Below, in pieces: positions 32,908-42,192 of a stretch of DNA of 64,000 bases. How positions within the stretch are numbered: the stretch's first letter is position 1; each line of letters opens with the position of its first letter. The position numbers were made by a program, and so were the translations under genes. The notes beneath the pieces were generated by a model. It searched no databases and was not told the origin of the DNA. It was given only the letters and a program-made list of their open reading frames with translations. Location: positions 3,782,001 through 3,846,000 of the forward strand of contig OZ245738.1 in assembly GCA_965227265.1 (NCBI GenBank), in the 5' to 3' direction. This stretch comes from UBA2336 sp965227265 (GTDB taxonomy: Bacteria; Bacteroidota; Bacteroidia; Cytophagales; Cyclobacteriaceae).

Positions 32908-35900
32908 GGGTTGTTGTTGGGTTTATCGGATTGTTTTTATTCGTGCAACAAATCTGTGCGCAGGTTAACGCGGATTTTACAGTAGATCCTGTTGCATGTT
33001 TAAATCAAACATTAAAGCCCATAAACAATTCAACGAATGCTTCCCAGTATTTTTGGGATTTCAATCAGGGAGATCTCTTGTTAACACCCACCGCACAAAA
33101 CACAGGAAGTGTTGGGGGTAATGTTACTACGGGGATCGATGTTGTGTTTGATGGTGTTAACTGGTTTGGCTTTGTAGCAAGCCGGGATAACAACACACTC
33201 ATCCGGTTGAATTATGGAAACAACCTCAATAATATTCCTACTCAAACAGTGTTGTCGGGAGTATTGACAAATGTTAGGCCTGCGGATATAAAGTTAATCT
33301 ACCATCAAGGTGCGTGGTATGGATTTGTATATGGAGTAGAAAAACTATTGGTTCGGATTGACTTTGGGTCATCACTCACTAACACATCACCGGCTACAGA
33401 AGTGGTAATTAATGAAGCGGGATCGGGTGATGGAGGTCTTGATGTGATAGCTGATGGCGGAAATTTTTATGTTGCGTACAGTAAAGTTTCAGGTATCGGA
33501 ATAGCCCGATTAAATACCATCACTGCTATTCCAACAGTTTCCGATAGAACATTTACAACCGTGGGATCAGGCGGTTTAGTATTAGGCGATGTTAAGTTGG
33601 TTAAAAGCTTGAATCAATGGTATGCTTTCGGTGCATCTTACTTTGGTGTAAAGGAAGTTGTGAAACTTGCTTTCGGAAGTAATGCATTGAATACACCAAC
33701 CGAATCTGTCTTGCCTGTTTCAGCATTAGGATCACTAACACCCTATGGCATTGATGTGGTAGTCGATAATGGGAACTACATGATGTTTTTGTGTACTGTT
33801 GAGGGAAGTATTATAAGAACAAATTTAGGAAGTGACTTAACCTTGGCTCCTATAGCCAGTGTCAATCTGGGAAATTTTGGAAATGTAGTTTCCAATACCT
33901 TAAAATTAATGTTGCCAAAACAGGGAAGTTCATGGTTTTTATATTCGGTTAGCTGGGCAACAGGCGCAGTATTCAAATTAAATTTTCCTGATCCGGTTAG
34001 TCCAGCAACACCAGCTACATCCACAAGTGCTGAACCAGAAGTAATCTTTACAACTCCTGGTACGTATCAGATTTCATTAACAGCTGGCAACGGTGCAGAA
34101 GTAAGTGAAGTGAGTTCTGCGTTAGTAGTAGAAAACAAAAATGCTCCTGCGGTTAATTTTACCTCTTCCGGAGTTTGTGTAGCACATGATGTTTTGTTCA
34201 CACCACAGGTAGCTGAACCGATTACAAACTATGCTTGGTCATTTGGTGATGGAAATACTTCTTTCATTGGCAGTCCAGCGCATCAATATGCTTTAGCGGG
34301 CATGTATCCGGTTGAACTAAAGGTAACAGCTGTGAACGCGTGCAAAAATTCAGTTTACAAAAGCATTACTATTTATAATCAGCCACAAGCAAATTTTACT
34401 GTTCCTTCTGCCAGTCCGTTGTGTACAAACCAAAACTTTCTCTTTACAAACACAACAGCTGATGTTAGTATTACGCCAACATGGCAATGGAGCGTGAGCA
34501 GCACACCGGTTTCCTCCAGTAAAGATCTTACCTACGCGTTTACGTCAACTGCTAGCCAGGAAGTAAAATTGACAGCAACTATTCCTGGATGTGTATCGGA
34601 AAAAACGGTCAACATTAGCACACTGGTAGCAGGACCAAAACCTGATTTTACAATTACTGGCCGCTGCGAGGATACGAATATTACATTTACCAACACGTCA
34701 ACTGGAACCATCAGTGGTTATAGTTGGAGTTTTGGTGATGGTCAAACCTCCTCATTGATAAATCCGGTAAATGTTTATGCAGATCCAAATCCTTATACAG
34801 TTACACTTACCGCTTCCAATACTGCAGGCTGTAATAATTTCCTTTCAAAACCTTTAACTATTTTTTCAAATCCGCTGGCAGACTTTACGGCATTGGCTCC
34901 GCCTTTTTCCTGTAGCGGAACGCCAACACAGTTTAATGATCTCACACCACCGCCAGTCGATAGCAACATCAGCACATGGCTTTGGAATTTTGGCGATACC
35001 GGTAATCCTTCTAATACATCGGTACAAAAAAATCCGCAGCACACATATGCTACGGCTACAGATTATACGGTATCACTAATGGCAAGTACAAACTTTTCTT
35101 GCAGCACCACGATTCAAAAAAGTGTAACGATTCATCAGACACCAACGGCCGCATTTACGCACTCAGCTTTATGCGAAGATTCCCCTATACTATTTTCAGA
35201 TGCGGCTTCGACCAATCAGGCGTGGAACTGGCAGATTGACCAAAGCTTTTATTTCATCGAAAATCCAACGCATATTTTCAATAATCCCGGAGACCATGAC
35301 GTAACGCTTTCGGTAACAGCTGTTAATAATTGCATCGGATCAACTACACAGACAGTTGTCATTGCACCTAAACTAGCAGTGGATTTTTCTACTCTTCGAA
35401 GCTGTGTTAACCAGCAAACAGAGTTTACAGATCAAACCGATGACTCATCCGACCCGATCACGAGTTTGAGTTGGAATTTTCAAGGTTTGGAAATGACTTC
35501 CGCTAATCCTGTTACAATAAAATTTTTAGAAACCGGTATTGTAAACGTTACACTTACCGTAACTACAGAATCAGGTTGTACATTTCCCATAACAAAACCT
35601 GTTACAATTGCACCGGGTCCTTTAGCAGCTTTCACAGCAAATCCGAACACGGGTGAAGCTCCGCTTAACGTTGAGTTTGAAAACACTTCACTGAACGCAA
35701 CGTTATTTAGGTGGAAGTTTGATGAATCACCTTCATCCGTCAGCACACTTGCTTCTCCATCATTTATTTATCAACAAGAAGGAGAGTATACAGTAGAGCT
35801 TATTGCATCGGATGCGGATGGCTGCATAGATTCCACACATCAATTAATTGAAGTATTCAAACCTGCTGCGTTAAATCCACCTTCACCCAATCCAAGTACT

Positions 35901-36119
35901 GGCATGTTTGCGATTGAATGGAGAACGACTGAAGAAACTAAAACAATCATCACACTGGTAGATGCAATGGGCCGTGAGATCCGAACGTTTGATGTATTGG
36001 CTAATGCCGGAACTAACCGGTATATGCTCGATATCACAGGAGAACAGCCTGGACTCTACATCCTCAAAATCAGGTACTCAAATACTGTTAAAACGTACCG
36101 GTTGATGATTTCTGAATAA
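32904..36119 (+). CDS. PKD-domain cell-surface protein with T9SS C-terminal sorting domain
   Basis: 1071 residues. A signal peptide (GFIGLFLFVQQICAQ) leads to a region of about 300 residues with repeated beta segments (WFGFVASRDN, WYGFVYGVEK, NFYVAYSKV, WYAFGASYFG) that looks like a beta-propeller. At least six PKD-like beta-sandwich domains follow, marked by YAWSFGDGNTS, YSWSFGDGQTS, WLWNFGDTGN, WNWQIDQ, LSWNFQG and FRWKFDESPSS. The final 75 residues are a type A T9SS sorting domain: NPPSPNPSTGMFAIEW, VDAMGREIRTF, GLYILKIRYSN and YRLMISE. It should be secreted by T9SS and anchored on the surface. Its ATGA coupling to the glycosyltransferase operon is unusual. Confidence 0.9.
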   Translation: MRVVVGFIGLFLFVQQICAQVNADFTVDPVACLNQTLKPINNSTNASQYFWDFNQGDLLLTPTAQNTGSVGGNVTTGIDVVFDGVNWFGFVASRDNNTLIRLNYGNNLNNIPTQTVLSGVLTNVRPADIKLIYHQGAWYGFVYGVEKLLVRIDFGSSLTNTSPATEVVINEAGSGDGGLDVIADGGNFYVAYSKVSGIGIARLNTITAIPTVSDRTFTTVGSGGLVLGDVKLVKSLNQWYAFGASYFGVKEVVKLAFGSNALNTPTESVLPVSALGSLTPYGIDVVVDNGNYMMFLCTVEGSIIRTNLGSDLTLAPIASVNLGNFGNVVSNTLKLMLPKQGSSWFLYSVSWATGAVFKLNFPDPVSPATPATSTSAEPEVIFTTPGTYQISLTAGNGAEVSEVSSALVVENKNAPAVNFTSSGVCVAHDVLFTPQVAEPITNYAWSFGDGNTSFIGSPAHQYALAGMYPVELKVTAVNACKNSVYKSITIYNQPQANFTVPSASPLCTNQNFLFTNTTADVSITPTWQWSVSSTPVSSSKDLTYAFTSTASQEVKLTATIPGCVSEKTVNISTLVAGPKPDFTITGRCEDTNITFTNTSTGTISGYSWSFGDGQTSSLINPVNVYADPNPYTVTLTASNTAGCNNFLSKPLTIFSNPLADFTALAPPFSCSGTPTQFNDLTPPPVDSNISTWLWNFGDTGNPSNTSVQKNPQHTYATATDYTVSLMASTNFSCSTTIQKSVTIHQTPTAAFTHSALCEDSPILFSDAASTNQAWNWQIDQSFYFIENPTHIFNNPGDHDVTLSVTAVNNCIGSTTQTVVIAPKLAVDFSTLRSCVNQQTEFTDQTDDSSDPITSLSWNFQGLEMTSANPVTIKFLETGIVNVTLTVTTESGCTFPITKPVTIAPGPLAAFTANPNTGEAPLNVEFENTSLNATLFRWKFDESPSSVSTLASPSFIYQQEGEYTVELIASDADGCIDSTHQLIEVFKPAALNPPSPNPSTGMFAIEWRTTEETKTIITLVDAMGREIRTFDVLANAGTNRYMLDITGEQPGLYILKIRYSNTVKTYRLMISE

Positions 36120-36158
36120 AGACGATCGTCTTAAAATTTCTCCAACCTTTTAGCTACT

Positions 36159-36181
36159 TTTACCAAATATTATTTGGTAAA
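36159..36181. promoter_or_regulatory. Palindromic operator candidate upstream of the AsnC/Lrp gene
   Basis: Perfect 10-bp arms (TTTACCAAAT and ATTTGGTAAA) are separated by 3 nt. The site ends 14 nt before the ATG of the Lrp/AsnC regulator. Family members typically bind AT-centred palindromes and autoregulate, so self-repression is the simplest reading (inference). With no T-tract it does not look like a terminator for the PKD gene. Confidence 0.6.
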
Positions 36182-36195
36182 CCAGCGCACCCCCT

Positions 36196-36672
36196 ATGAA
36201 AACGATCAAGCTTGACGCTACAGACCGGAAAATCCTGGAGCTTCTTCAGAAAAACTCGAACATCACGAACGCTTTATTGGCGAAAGAAATAGGCTTGTCT
36301 CCGGCCCCAACCTTGGAACGTGTTAACAAGCTCGAAGCAGCAGGTATCATTAAAAGTTATCATGCGGTTGTGGATGGAGGCTTGGTGGGGTTGGGCGTTA
36401 GCACGTTTGTGATGGCTTCATTGAAAGGGCATAACAAAGAGAACATTGAAAAATTTGTAAGTGCCATTCAAAAGATTGATGAAGTTGTAGAATGCCATCA
36501 CATTACTGGTGCCGGTGATTTTATTTTACGAATTGTTTGCGCGGATATTGCTGCCTATCAGCAGTTGATGCTTGAAAAAGTTTCTAATATCGATGTCGTA
36601 GACGGACTGCAATCAATGGTTATTCTCTCTACGTTTAAAGACAGCAAAGTATATCCGGTTCCGAATGCATAG
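36196..36672 (+). CDS. Lrp/AsnC family transcriptional regulator
   Basis: 158 residues. The N-terminal winged helix-turn-helix is typical: LDATDRKILELLQKNSNITN, then LAKEIGLSPAPTLERVNKLE. The C-terminal RAM/ligand-binding domain follows (VVECHHITGAGDFILRIVCAD, then IDVVDGLQSMVILSTFKDS). Lrp/AsnC proteins form octamers and respond to amino acids. The upstream palindrome is a likely autoregulatory site. The following phosphoribosyltransferase starts 2 nt after the stop, so the two are co-transcribed. Confidence 0.93.
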   Translation: MKTIKLDATDRKILELLQKNSNITNALLAKEIGLSPAPTLERVNKLEAAGIIKSYHAVVDGGLVGLGVSTFVMASLKGHNKENIEKFVSAIQKIDEVVECHHITGAGDFILRIVCADIAAYQQLMLEKVSNIDVVDGLQSMVILSTFKDSKVYPVPNA

Positions 36673-36674
36673 TC

Positions 36675-37178
36675 ATGGTGGCTGATAAAAACCTTATCCT
36701 CGATGCTGCGCAAGTGAAACAAAAGATTCGCAGGATGGCATTCGAGATCTACGAAAATAATTTTAAAGAGAAGAGTTTGGTCATCGCGGGCATTGACGGG
36801 CAAGGATATGTACTGGCTAAACTATTAGCGAAAGAAGTTGAAGCCGTTGCAGAGTTAGAAGTACACCTTGTTAAGGTAACGCTGGATAAACTCGCACCGC
36901 AACAAGGCGAAGTGACGTTGGATTGTGATGTGAAGACGGTAAAGAAAAAATGCATCATTGTAGTAGACGATGTATTGAATACGGGCCGCACATTGGCGTA
37001 TGGCTTAAAACCTTTTCTCGATACCGAAGTAAAAAAAATTGAAACTGCTGTTTTAGTCAACCGAAGCCACACATTGTTCCCAATCTATCCGCAATACACC
37101 GGGTACGAGCTTTCGACCACCATCAAAGATCATGTTGTTGTTTTGCTTGGAAAAGAGACTGCCGTCTACCTGAAGTAA
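36675..37178 (+). CDS. Phosphoribosyltransferase family protein (PRTase type I)
   Basis: 167 residues. The PRPP-binding motif is CIIVVDDVLNTGRTLAYGL (about 94-112), preceded by an AGIDGQGYVLAKLL loop. Overall it resembles PyrR-type or hypoxanthine-type PRTases, and KDHVVVLLGKETAVYL at the end matches the PyrR-like C-terminus. The base substrate cannot be set from sequence. It pairs with an AsnC/Lrp regulator. The TAA stop is the beginning of a heptad repeat array that runs to the panB start. Confidence 0.85.
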   Translation: MVADKNLILDAAQVKQKIRRMAFEIYENNFKEKSLVIAGIDGQGYVLAKLLAKEVEAVAELEVHLVKVTLDKLAPQQGEVTLDCDVKTVKKKCIIVVDDVLNTGRTLAYGLKPFLDTEVKKIETAVLVNRSHTLFPIYPQYTGYELSTTIKDHVVVLLGKETAVYLK

Positions 37179-37211
37179 ATCTAAAATCGTAAATCCGAAA
37201 TCTTAAATCGA
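37177..37211 (+). repeat. Five tandem 7-nt repeats (AAATCNN) filling a gene gap
   Basis: Five consecutive heptads of the form AAATCNN run exactly from inside the TAA stop of the phosphoribosyltransferase gene to the base before the panB ATG. A 19-nt segment (37189-37207) is identical to 44262-44280 upstream of the phosphatidylserine decarboxylase gene. Confidence 0.8.
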
Positions 37212-38033
37212 ATGTCAGTTCACCGCTCCCAGAACGAAAAAAAGATTACTACGCATCAGCTTCAGGAAATGAAGAACCGGGGCGAAAAGATTGCCATGCT
37301 CACGGCATATGATTACAGTATGGCGCGGATCATTGACGATGCCGGAATTGATGTAATCCTCGTTGGCGATTCAGCTTCAAACGTAATGGCAGGAAATTCA
37401 ACCACATTGCCGATTACACTGGATCAAATGATCTATCATGCAACGGGTGTAGTGCGTGCAGTGAAGCGTGCGTTGGTTGTTGTTGATCTTCCGTTTGGAA
37501 CATACCAGGGAAACTCAAGTGAAGCATTGCGTTCTGCGATTCGCATCATGAAAGAGTCAGGTGCACACGCGGTGAAGATGGAAGGCGGAAGTGAGATCAA
37601 AGAATCAGTTGACAGAACATTAAGCGCAGGTATACCCGTTATGGGGCATTTAGGATTAACACCACAATCCATTTATAAATTCGGAACCTACACCGTTCGT
37701 GCGAAAGAAGTTGAAGAAGCGAATAAGTTGGTAGAAGATGCTCGTCTTCTGCAACAATGCGGCTGCTTCGGTATTGTGCTCGAAAAAATTCCGGCTGACC
37801 TCGCTAAAAAAGTATCAAAAGAATTACTTATCCCTACAATCGGAATTGGTGCTGGCCCGGATACCGATGGCCAAGTTCTTGTAATGCAGGACATGCTCGG
37901 CATCAACAAAGATTTCAAACCAAGATTTTTACGCCACTATGCGGATTTGCACGGAAGCATCACGGAAGCTGTAAGCCATTACGTGAGTGATGTGAAGGCA
38001 AAGGATTTCCCGAACGAGGAGGAGAAGTATTAA
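37212..38033 (+). CDS. panB: 3-methyl-2-oxobutanoate hydroxymethyltransferase
   Basis: 273 residues, standard length. It makes ketopantoate from 2-oxoisovalerate and methylenetetrahydrofolate in pantothenate/CoA synthesis. The TIM-barrel signatures are AMLTAYDYSMARIIDDAGID, then LVGDSASNVMAGNSTTLPIT (metal-binding Asp), VKMEGGSE, GHLGLTPQS and the catalytic-Glu region CFGIVLEKIPADLA, then IGIGAGPDTDGQVLVMQDM. The ATG directly follows the heptad repeat. The 3' end overlaps the convergent CAP gene by 4 nt. Confidence 0.97.
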   Translation: MSVHRSQNEKKITTHQLQEMKNRGEKIAMLTAYDYSMARIIDDAGIDVILVGDSASNVMAGNSTTLPITLDQMIYHATGVVRAVKRALVVVDLPFGTYQGNSSEALRSAIRIMKESGAHAVKMEGGSEIKESVDRTLSAGIPVMGHLGLTPQSIYKFGTYTVRAKEVEEANKLVEDARLLQQCGCFGIVLEKIPADLAKKVSKELLIPTIGIGAGPDTDGQVLVMQDMLGINKDFKPRFLRHYADLHGSITEAVSHYVSDVKAKDFPNEEEKY

Positions 38034-38599
38034 TCACAAAGTTTTAATTCAGTATCATCCAACTTATCTCCAAACCAAACAACTCCATACTCTTTATAGA
38101 ATCCAATCCCGATCGCATTCCATTTTATCTTTTTCCAGATACCATCGTTAATGATCATCTGATTATGGCCTGTGCTTTTCTTCCAGCCATCTAACCCACT
38201 CTCAGCATCTGCGCCAGCGCTGTAGAAATACGAGATCTCATAACCATTGCTTTCATAGCCGGCAATTTCACGCGGCTTATTCCACATACAGGCTGCTTGT
38301 TTGTGATCGGCTGTGTAACAGCATGAAGTCCACTTACCTTTCTTCGACCAGCTGTGAAGATTACATCGTTCCTGATTAGGGTCATGATTTTCAGCCAGGT
38401 CTTTGGCATGTGCTTTTGCCACCTGTGTTAACTTAGACGACAATGGAATGGATTCCAGATCTTTTGTTTTCCGGTAGGCCATCATCAGGTCGTAAAGCTT
38501 TTTTTCTTCTGTGGATAAACAAACATTTTCAGTGCGGCTTATTTCTCCGGCAGCGGTGAGAAGAAAGGCCAGAAACAGCATTAAAGAGGTTATTTTCAT
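38030..38599 (-). CDS. Exported CAP (SCP/PR-1-like) domain protein
   Basis: 189 residues from the ATG at 38597-38599 (MKITSLMLFLAFLLTAAG, a signal peptide). An upstream in-frame start would place a charged stretch before the signal peptide and is less likely. The CAP domain shows LYDLMMAYRKTKDLESIPLS, then LTQVAKAHAKDLAENHD, LHSWSKKGKW, GYEISYFYS and the end GVVWFGD. Seven cysteines suggest disulfides. Bacterial CAP proteins are secreted with unclear roles (sterol or lipid binding, or protease-like). It is convergent with panB. Confidence 0.85.
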   Translation of the reverse strand: MKITSLMLFLAFLLTAAGEISRTENVCLSTEEKKLYDLMMAYRKTKDLESIPLSSKLTQVAKAHAKDLAENHDPNQERCNLHSWSKKGKWTSCCYTADHKQAACMWNKPREIAGYESNGYEISYFYSAGADAESGLDGWKKSTGHNQMIINDGIWKKIKWNAIGIGFYKEYGVVWFGDKLDDTELKLCD

Positions 38600-38703
38600 A
38601 GCTTTTGTGTAATCAAATAACGTTCCGGCTTTCAAAAAGTGTTCATTTCTACCGCTAATTTTATAATTTCGAGTCCCTGAAATCAGGATAAACAAAACAT
38701 TTT

Positions 38704-39930
38704 ATGAGCGATCAGAAAATAACCATCAGCAACGGTAAACTTACAGTACCCGATAATCCTACTATTCCATTTATTGAAGGTGACGGCACAGGCGTAGACA
38801 TCTGGCCTGCTTCGAAACTTGTGTTCGACAAGGCTGTTGAAAAAGCCTATGGCGGCAAGAAAAAAATTATCTGGAAAGAAGTATTGGCCGGTGAAAAAGC
38901 ATTTAACAAAACCGGAAACTGGATGCCTGAAGAAACGCTCACAGCTTTCAAGGAATACCTGGTTGGTATTAAAGGTCCCTTAACAACTCCGGTTGGTGGA
39001 GGTATTCGCTCATTAAACGTTGCGCTACGTCAGGATCTAGATCTGTATGCTTGCGTTCGTCCGGTGCAATGGTTTAAAGGTGTTCCTTCACCGGTTAAAG
39101 AACCGCAAAAAACCAACATGACCATCTTCCGTGAAAATACGGAAGACATTTATGCCGGTATCGAGTTTGAGCTCGGCAGCGATGACAACAAAAAAATTCT
39201 GCAATTCATTAAAGACACATTTCCTAAGCAGTATAAGAAAATCCGTTTCCCGGATTCATCCGGTATCGGTATTAAACCCGTATCAAAAGAAGGAACTGAA
39301 CGCTTGGTGCGTGCAGCGCTTGACTTTGCAATTGCACAGAAGAAGCCTAACGTAACACTTGTTCATAAAGGAAATATCATGAAGTTCACCGAAGGTGGAT
39401 TCCGTGATTGGGGTTATGCGCTGGCTAAAAATGAATACGGTGCAGTAGAGATCGATGGCGGTCCATGGATGGAGATCAACAAAGGCGGTCATAAGATTAT
39501 CGTAAAAGATTCTATTGCGGATGCATTCCTGCAGCAGATCTTATTACGTCCGGATGAATATTCTGTAGTGGCAACACTAAACCTGAATGGTGATTATGTG
39601 TCGGATGCGCTTGCTGCGATCGTAGGTGGTATTGGAATCGCACCAGGCGGAAACATCAACTATAAAACAGGTTTTGCAATCTTTGAAGCAACTCACGGAA
39701 CGGCTCCGAAGTATGCTGGTCAGGATAAAGTAAACCCCGGCTCAGTAATTCTTTCAGGCGTAATGATGCTCGAATACATGGGCTGGCAGGAAGCTGCTGA
39801 TTTAATCGTGAAAGGTTTGAACGGAGCAATCTCTTCAAAACGCGTAACATACGATTTCCACAGAATGATGGAAGGCGCTACGTTGCTGAAGTGCTCTGAG
39901 TTCGCAAATGAGGTGGTAAAGAACTTCTAA
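38704..39930 (+). CDS. icd: Isocitrate dehydrogenase (NADP-dependent)
   Basis: 408 residues, close to E. coli Icd. It oxidises isocitrate to 2-oxoglutarate in the TCA cycle. Key segments are IPFIEGDGTGVDIWPASKLV, the substrate-binding loop TTPVGGGIRSLNVALRQ with its phosphorylatable Ser, NMTIFRENTEDIYAGIEFE, and late GNINYKTGFAIFEATHGTAP then KYAGQDKVNPGSVILS. It stands alone, with a terminator 22 nt downstream. A near-consensus -7 element (TAATTTCG) lies about 30 nt before the start. Confidence 0.96.
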   Translation: MSDQKITISNGKLTVPDNPTIPFIEGDGTGVDIWPASKLVFDKAVEKAYGGKKKIIWKEVLAGEKAFNKTGNWMPEETLTAFKEYLVGIKGPLTTPVGGGIRSLNVALRQDLDLYACVRPVQWFKGVPSPVKEPQKTNMTIFRENTEDIYAGIEFELGSDDNKKILQFIKDTFPKQYKKIRFPDSSGIGIKPVSKEGTERLVRAALDFAIAQKKPNVTLVHKGNIMKFTEGGFRDWGYALAKNEYGAVEIDGGPWMEINKGGHKIIVKDSIADAFLQQILLRPDEYSVVATLNLNGDYVSDALAAIVGGIGIAPGGNINYKTGFAIFEATHGTAPKYAGQDKVNPGSVILSGVMMLEYMGWQEAADLIVKGLNGAISSKRVTYDFHRMMEGATLLKCSEFANEVVKNF

Positions 39931-39951
39931 TAAGATTCTGACTTATAAAGT

Positions 39952-39983
39952 AAAACCCTGTTCGGTGAGGACAGGGTTTTTTT
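39952..39983 (+). terminator. Rho-independent terminator of icd
   Basis: A 10-bp stem (AAAACCCTGT with ACAGGGTTTT) with a 9-nt loop is followed by more T residues, just after the icd stop. Confidence 0.9.
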
Positions 39984-40025
39984 ATGCCTGATTCATTTCT
40001 GTAACTTTAATTTAAATCGAACGCC

Positions 40026-41990
40026 ATGAATAAGCTTGTCATGTTCCTTGTTTTCTGCAACCTTAATCTTTTTGCACAAAAACCTTTCATCATTTATTCT
40101 CCTTCAGAAAAAATCAGGCTTGAAGTGATGAATAGCAGTCCCATCATGTATATGATTTATTTGGAGAATCAGCCTCTCATGGCCAATTTTTTAAGTATGA
40201 CGCTCAATGGAAATGAAATCTTAGGCGAGTTTTCTGTGTTAAAAAAGTCTTATACGCGAACCGTGAAACAGGTAATTGAGAATCCGGTTCCATTTAAACG
40301 GAAATTTATTCCAGACCACTACAATGAACTTGTGCTGGAATTCAAAAACAAATTTGAACTTCAGTTCAGGGTGTATGACGATGGGGTTGCTTATCGTTTC
40401 AAAACCATGCGGAAGGATTCTATAATTGTTTCGGATGAAGTTGCAGGATTTGAGTTTCAAGAATCCGGAATGATGTATTGGCCTGAAGTGCAACAGCGAA
40501 GTGATTGCGACAGGTATCACACAAGCTTTGAAGAACCTTATAAACTTCTGCAGTTAAATGAACTTCCATCGAACTCTCTTGCCTTTAGCCCGGTGCTCCT
40601 GAACATGGGCACAAAGAAGGTATTCATTACAGAATCTGATTTAATTGACTATCCCGGTATGTTTTTGAGTACTACTGAATCTATTGGTATAGTCGGAAAA
40701 TTTGCAGCCTACCCGGAGCGTGAGGTTGTGCAGGGTGGAGAGTTCAAACAATGGGTTGTTAAATCTAGAAAACCCTATATCGCAAAGACGAAAGGAACAA
40801 GAACATTTCCTTGGCGTGTGATTGGTATCGCACAACAGGATAAAGACCTTTTGATGAATGACATGGTTTATCGGCTTGCTTCGCCACCGGTTCAAAAAGA
40901 CTGGAGTTGGGTGAAGCCCGGCATCAGCACCGAGGAATGGATTAATGGAATTAACCTTCATAGCATCGATTTTAAAGCGGGCTACAATACATCATCTTAT
41001 AAATACTATATAGATTTTGCCAGTGAGGTGGGCTTCGATTATGTAATGCTCGATGCGGGTTGGTCAGACGTGAATGATTTATTCAAGATCACTCCCGGTA
41101 TGGATCTTGAAGAAATTGCTGCCTACGCAAAATCTAAAAACATAAAGCTTGTGATGTGGACATTGGCGATGACGTTAGATCGTCAGCTGGAGGATGCCTT
41201 GAAAATGTTCAGTAAACTAAACGTTGCCGTTGTCATGACCGACTTTATGGATCGTGATGATCAGAAGATGGTTAATTTTTATTCACGCGTTGCCGAAGCA
41301 ACAGCCCGCTATAAAATGATGACCATGTTTCATGGTGCCTATAAAAGTGCAGGCTTTGAACGAACCTGGCCAAATGCAGTAACACGCGAAGGTGTCATTG
41401 GTACCGAGTATAATATCTGGAGCGATAAGGCAAATCCTGAACACGATTTGCTGATTCCGTTTATCCGGATGAGTTCAGGAGTTATGGATTACGAACCCGG
41501 CCTGCTGAATCATGGCAATAAAGACAGTTTTAAATCATCGCGTGATCTGGTGATGTCGCAAGGCACGCGTGCGCATCAATTGGCTATGTTTATTGTCTAT
41601 GAAAGTCCGTTGCAATTATTCTGCGGAAATATTTCTGATGCGTTAAAAGAAAAAGATTTTATAAAGTTCCTGGGTTCATTCCCAACAACCTGGGATGAAA
41701 CCGTCATACTGGATGCAAAACTTGGCGATTATATTGTATTAGCCCGGAGAAAAGATAACGATTGGTTCATTGCCGCTATGACAGACTGGACAGCGCGTGA
41801 AGTGGAGGTTGATTTATCGTTTTTGAAAAATCAAAACTATGCACTGAGGTTTGTTGCTGACGGATTGAACGCGGATCGCTATCCTGCAGATTACAAATTG
41901 AGTACAGTTCAACTTTCCCCAAAGGATAAGCTTAAAATCTCGCTCGCTCCGGGCGGAGGCTATGTTGGGAAAATAACTCAACAACCATAG
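40026..41990 (+). CDS. Glycoside hydrolase family 97 enzyme
   Basis: 654 residues with a short signal peptide (MFLVFCNLNLFAQ). The GH97 layout is an N-terminal beta-sandwich (to about 290), a TIM barrel starting with SWVKPGISTEEW, and a small C-terminal beta domain. The barrel includes GFDYVMLDAGWSD, KLVMWTLAMTLD, TDFMDRDDQ (Asp406) and TREGVIGTEYN (Glu455/Glu461). In GH97, retaining alpha-galactosidases carry an Asp nucleophile at the TDFMDRDDQ position while inverting SusB-type enzymes do not, so I favour the retaining type (inference). No SusC/D genes are adjacent, so it is outside a typical polysaccharide locus. Confidence 0.88.
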   Translation: MNKLVMFLVFCNLNLFAQKPFIIYSPSEKIRLEVMNSSPIMYMIYLENQPLMANFLSMTLNGNEILGEFSVLKKSYTRTVKQVIENPVPFKRKFIPDHYNELVLEFKNKFELQFRVYDDGVAYRFKTMRKDSIIVSDEVAGFEFQESGMMYWPEVQQRSDCDRYHTSFEEPYKLLQLNELPSNSLAFSPVLLNMGTKKVFITESDLIDYPGMFLSTTESIGIVGKFAAYPEREVVQGGEFKQWVVKSRKPYIAKTKGTRTFPWRVIGIAQQDKDLLMNDMVYRLASPPVQKDWSWVKPGISTEEWINGINLHSIDFKAGYNTSSYKYYIDFASEVGFDYVMLDAGWSDVNDLFKITPGMDLEEIAAYAKSKNIKLVMWTLAMTLDRQLEDALKMFSKLNVAVVMTDFMDRDDQKMVNFYSRVAEATARYKMMTMFHGAYKSAGFERTWPNAVTREGVIGTEYNIWSDKANPEHDLLIPFIRMSSGVMDYEPGLLNHGNKDSFKSSRDLVMSQGTRAHQLAMFIVYESPLQLFCGNISDALKEKDFIKFLGSFPTTWDETVILDAKLGDYIVLARRKDNDWFIAAMTDWTAREVEVDLSFLKNQNYALRFVADGLNADRYPADYKLSTVQLSPKDKLKISLAPGGGYVGKITQQP

Positions 41991-42020
41991 GAGCAATCCC
42001 CATAACCTGAATTTCGTTCT

Positions 42021-42041
42021 CACGGTTAGATTGTAACCGTG
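42021..42041. other. Stem-loop after the GH97 gene
   Basis: Perfect 8-bp arms (CACGGTTA and TAACCGTG) with a 5-nt loop lie 30 nt past the GH97 stop. There is no strong T-tract, so termination is possible but not certain. The rest of the 202-nt gap (41991-42192) holds part-copies of ACCGTG and TACGGTTA and no gene. Confidence 0.5.
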
Positions 42042-42192
42042 AATGGTAAACAACTGTTTTATTCGTTAAATGGAATTTGTGACCGTGCAACTACGGTTAC
42101 TGCTTACGTGTATTCCGTATTCCTAAAAGTTAAAACCCCGCATGATTTTAGTGAGTGAGATTAACAACCAATTTAAATTTAAAACAAAACCA

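Noticed and set aside
36121..36130. The palindrome GACGATCGTC just after the PKD gene
   Set aside because: It is only 10 nt with no loop or T-tract, and palindromes of that size are common by chance.
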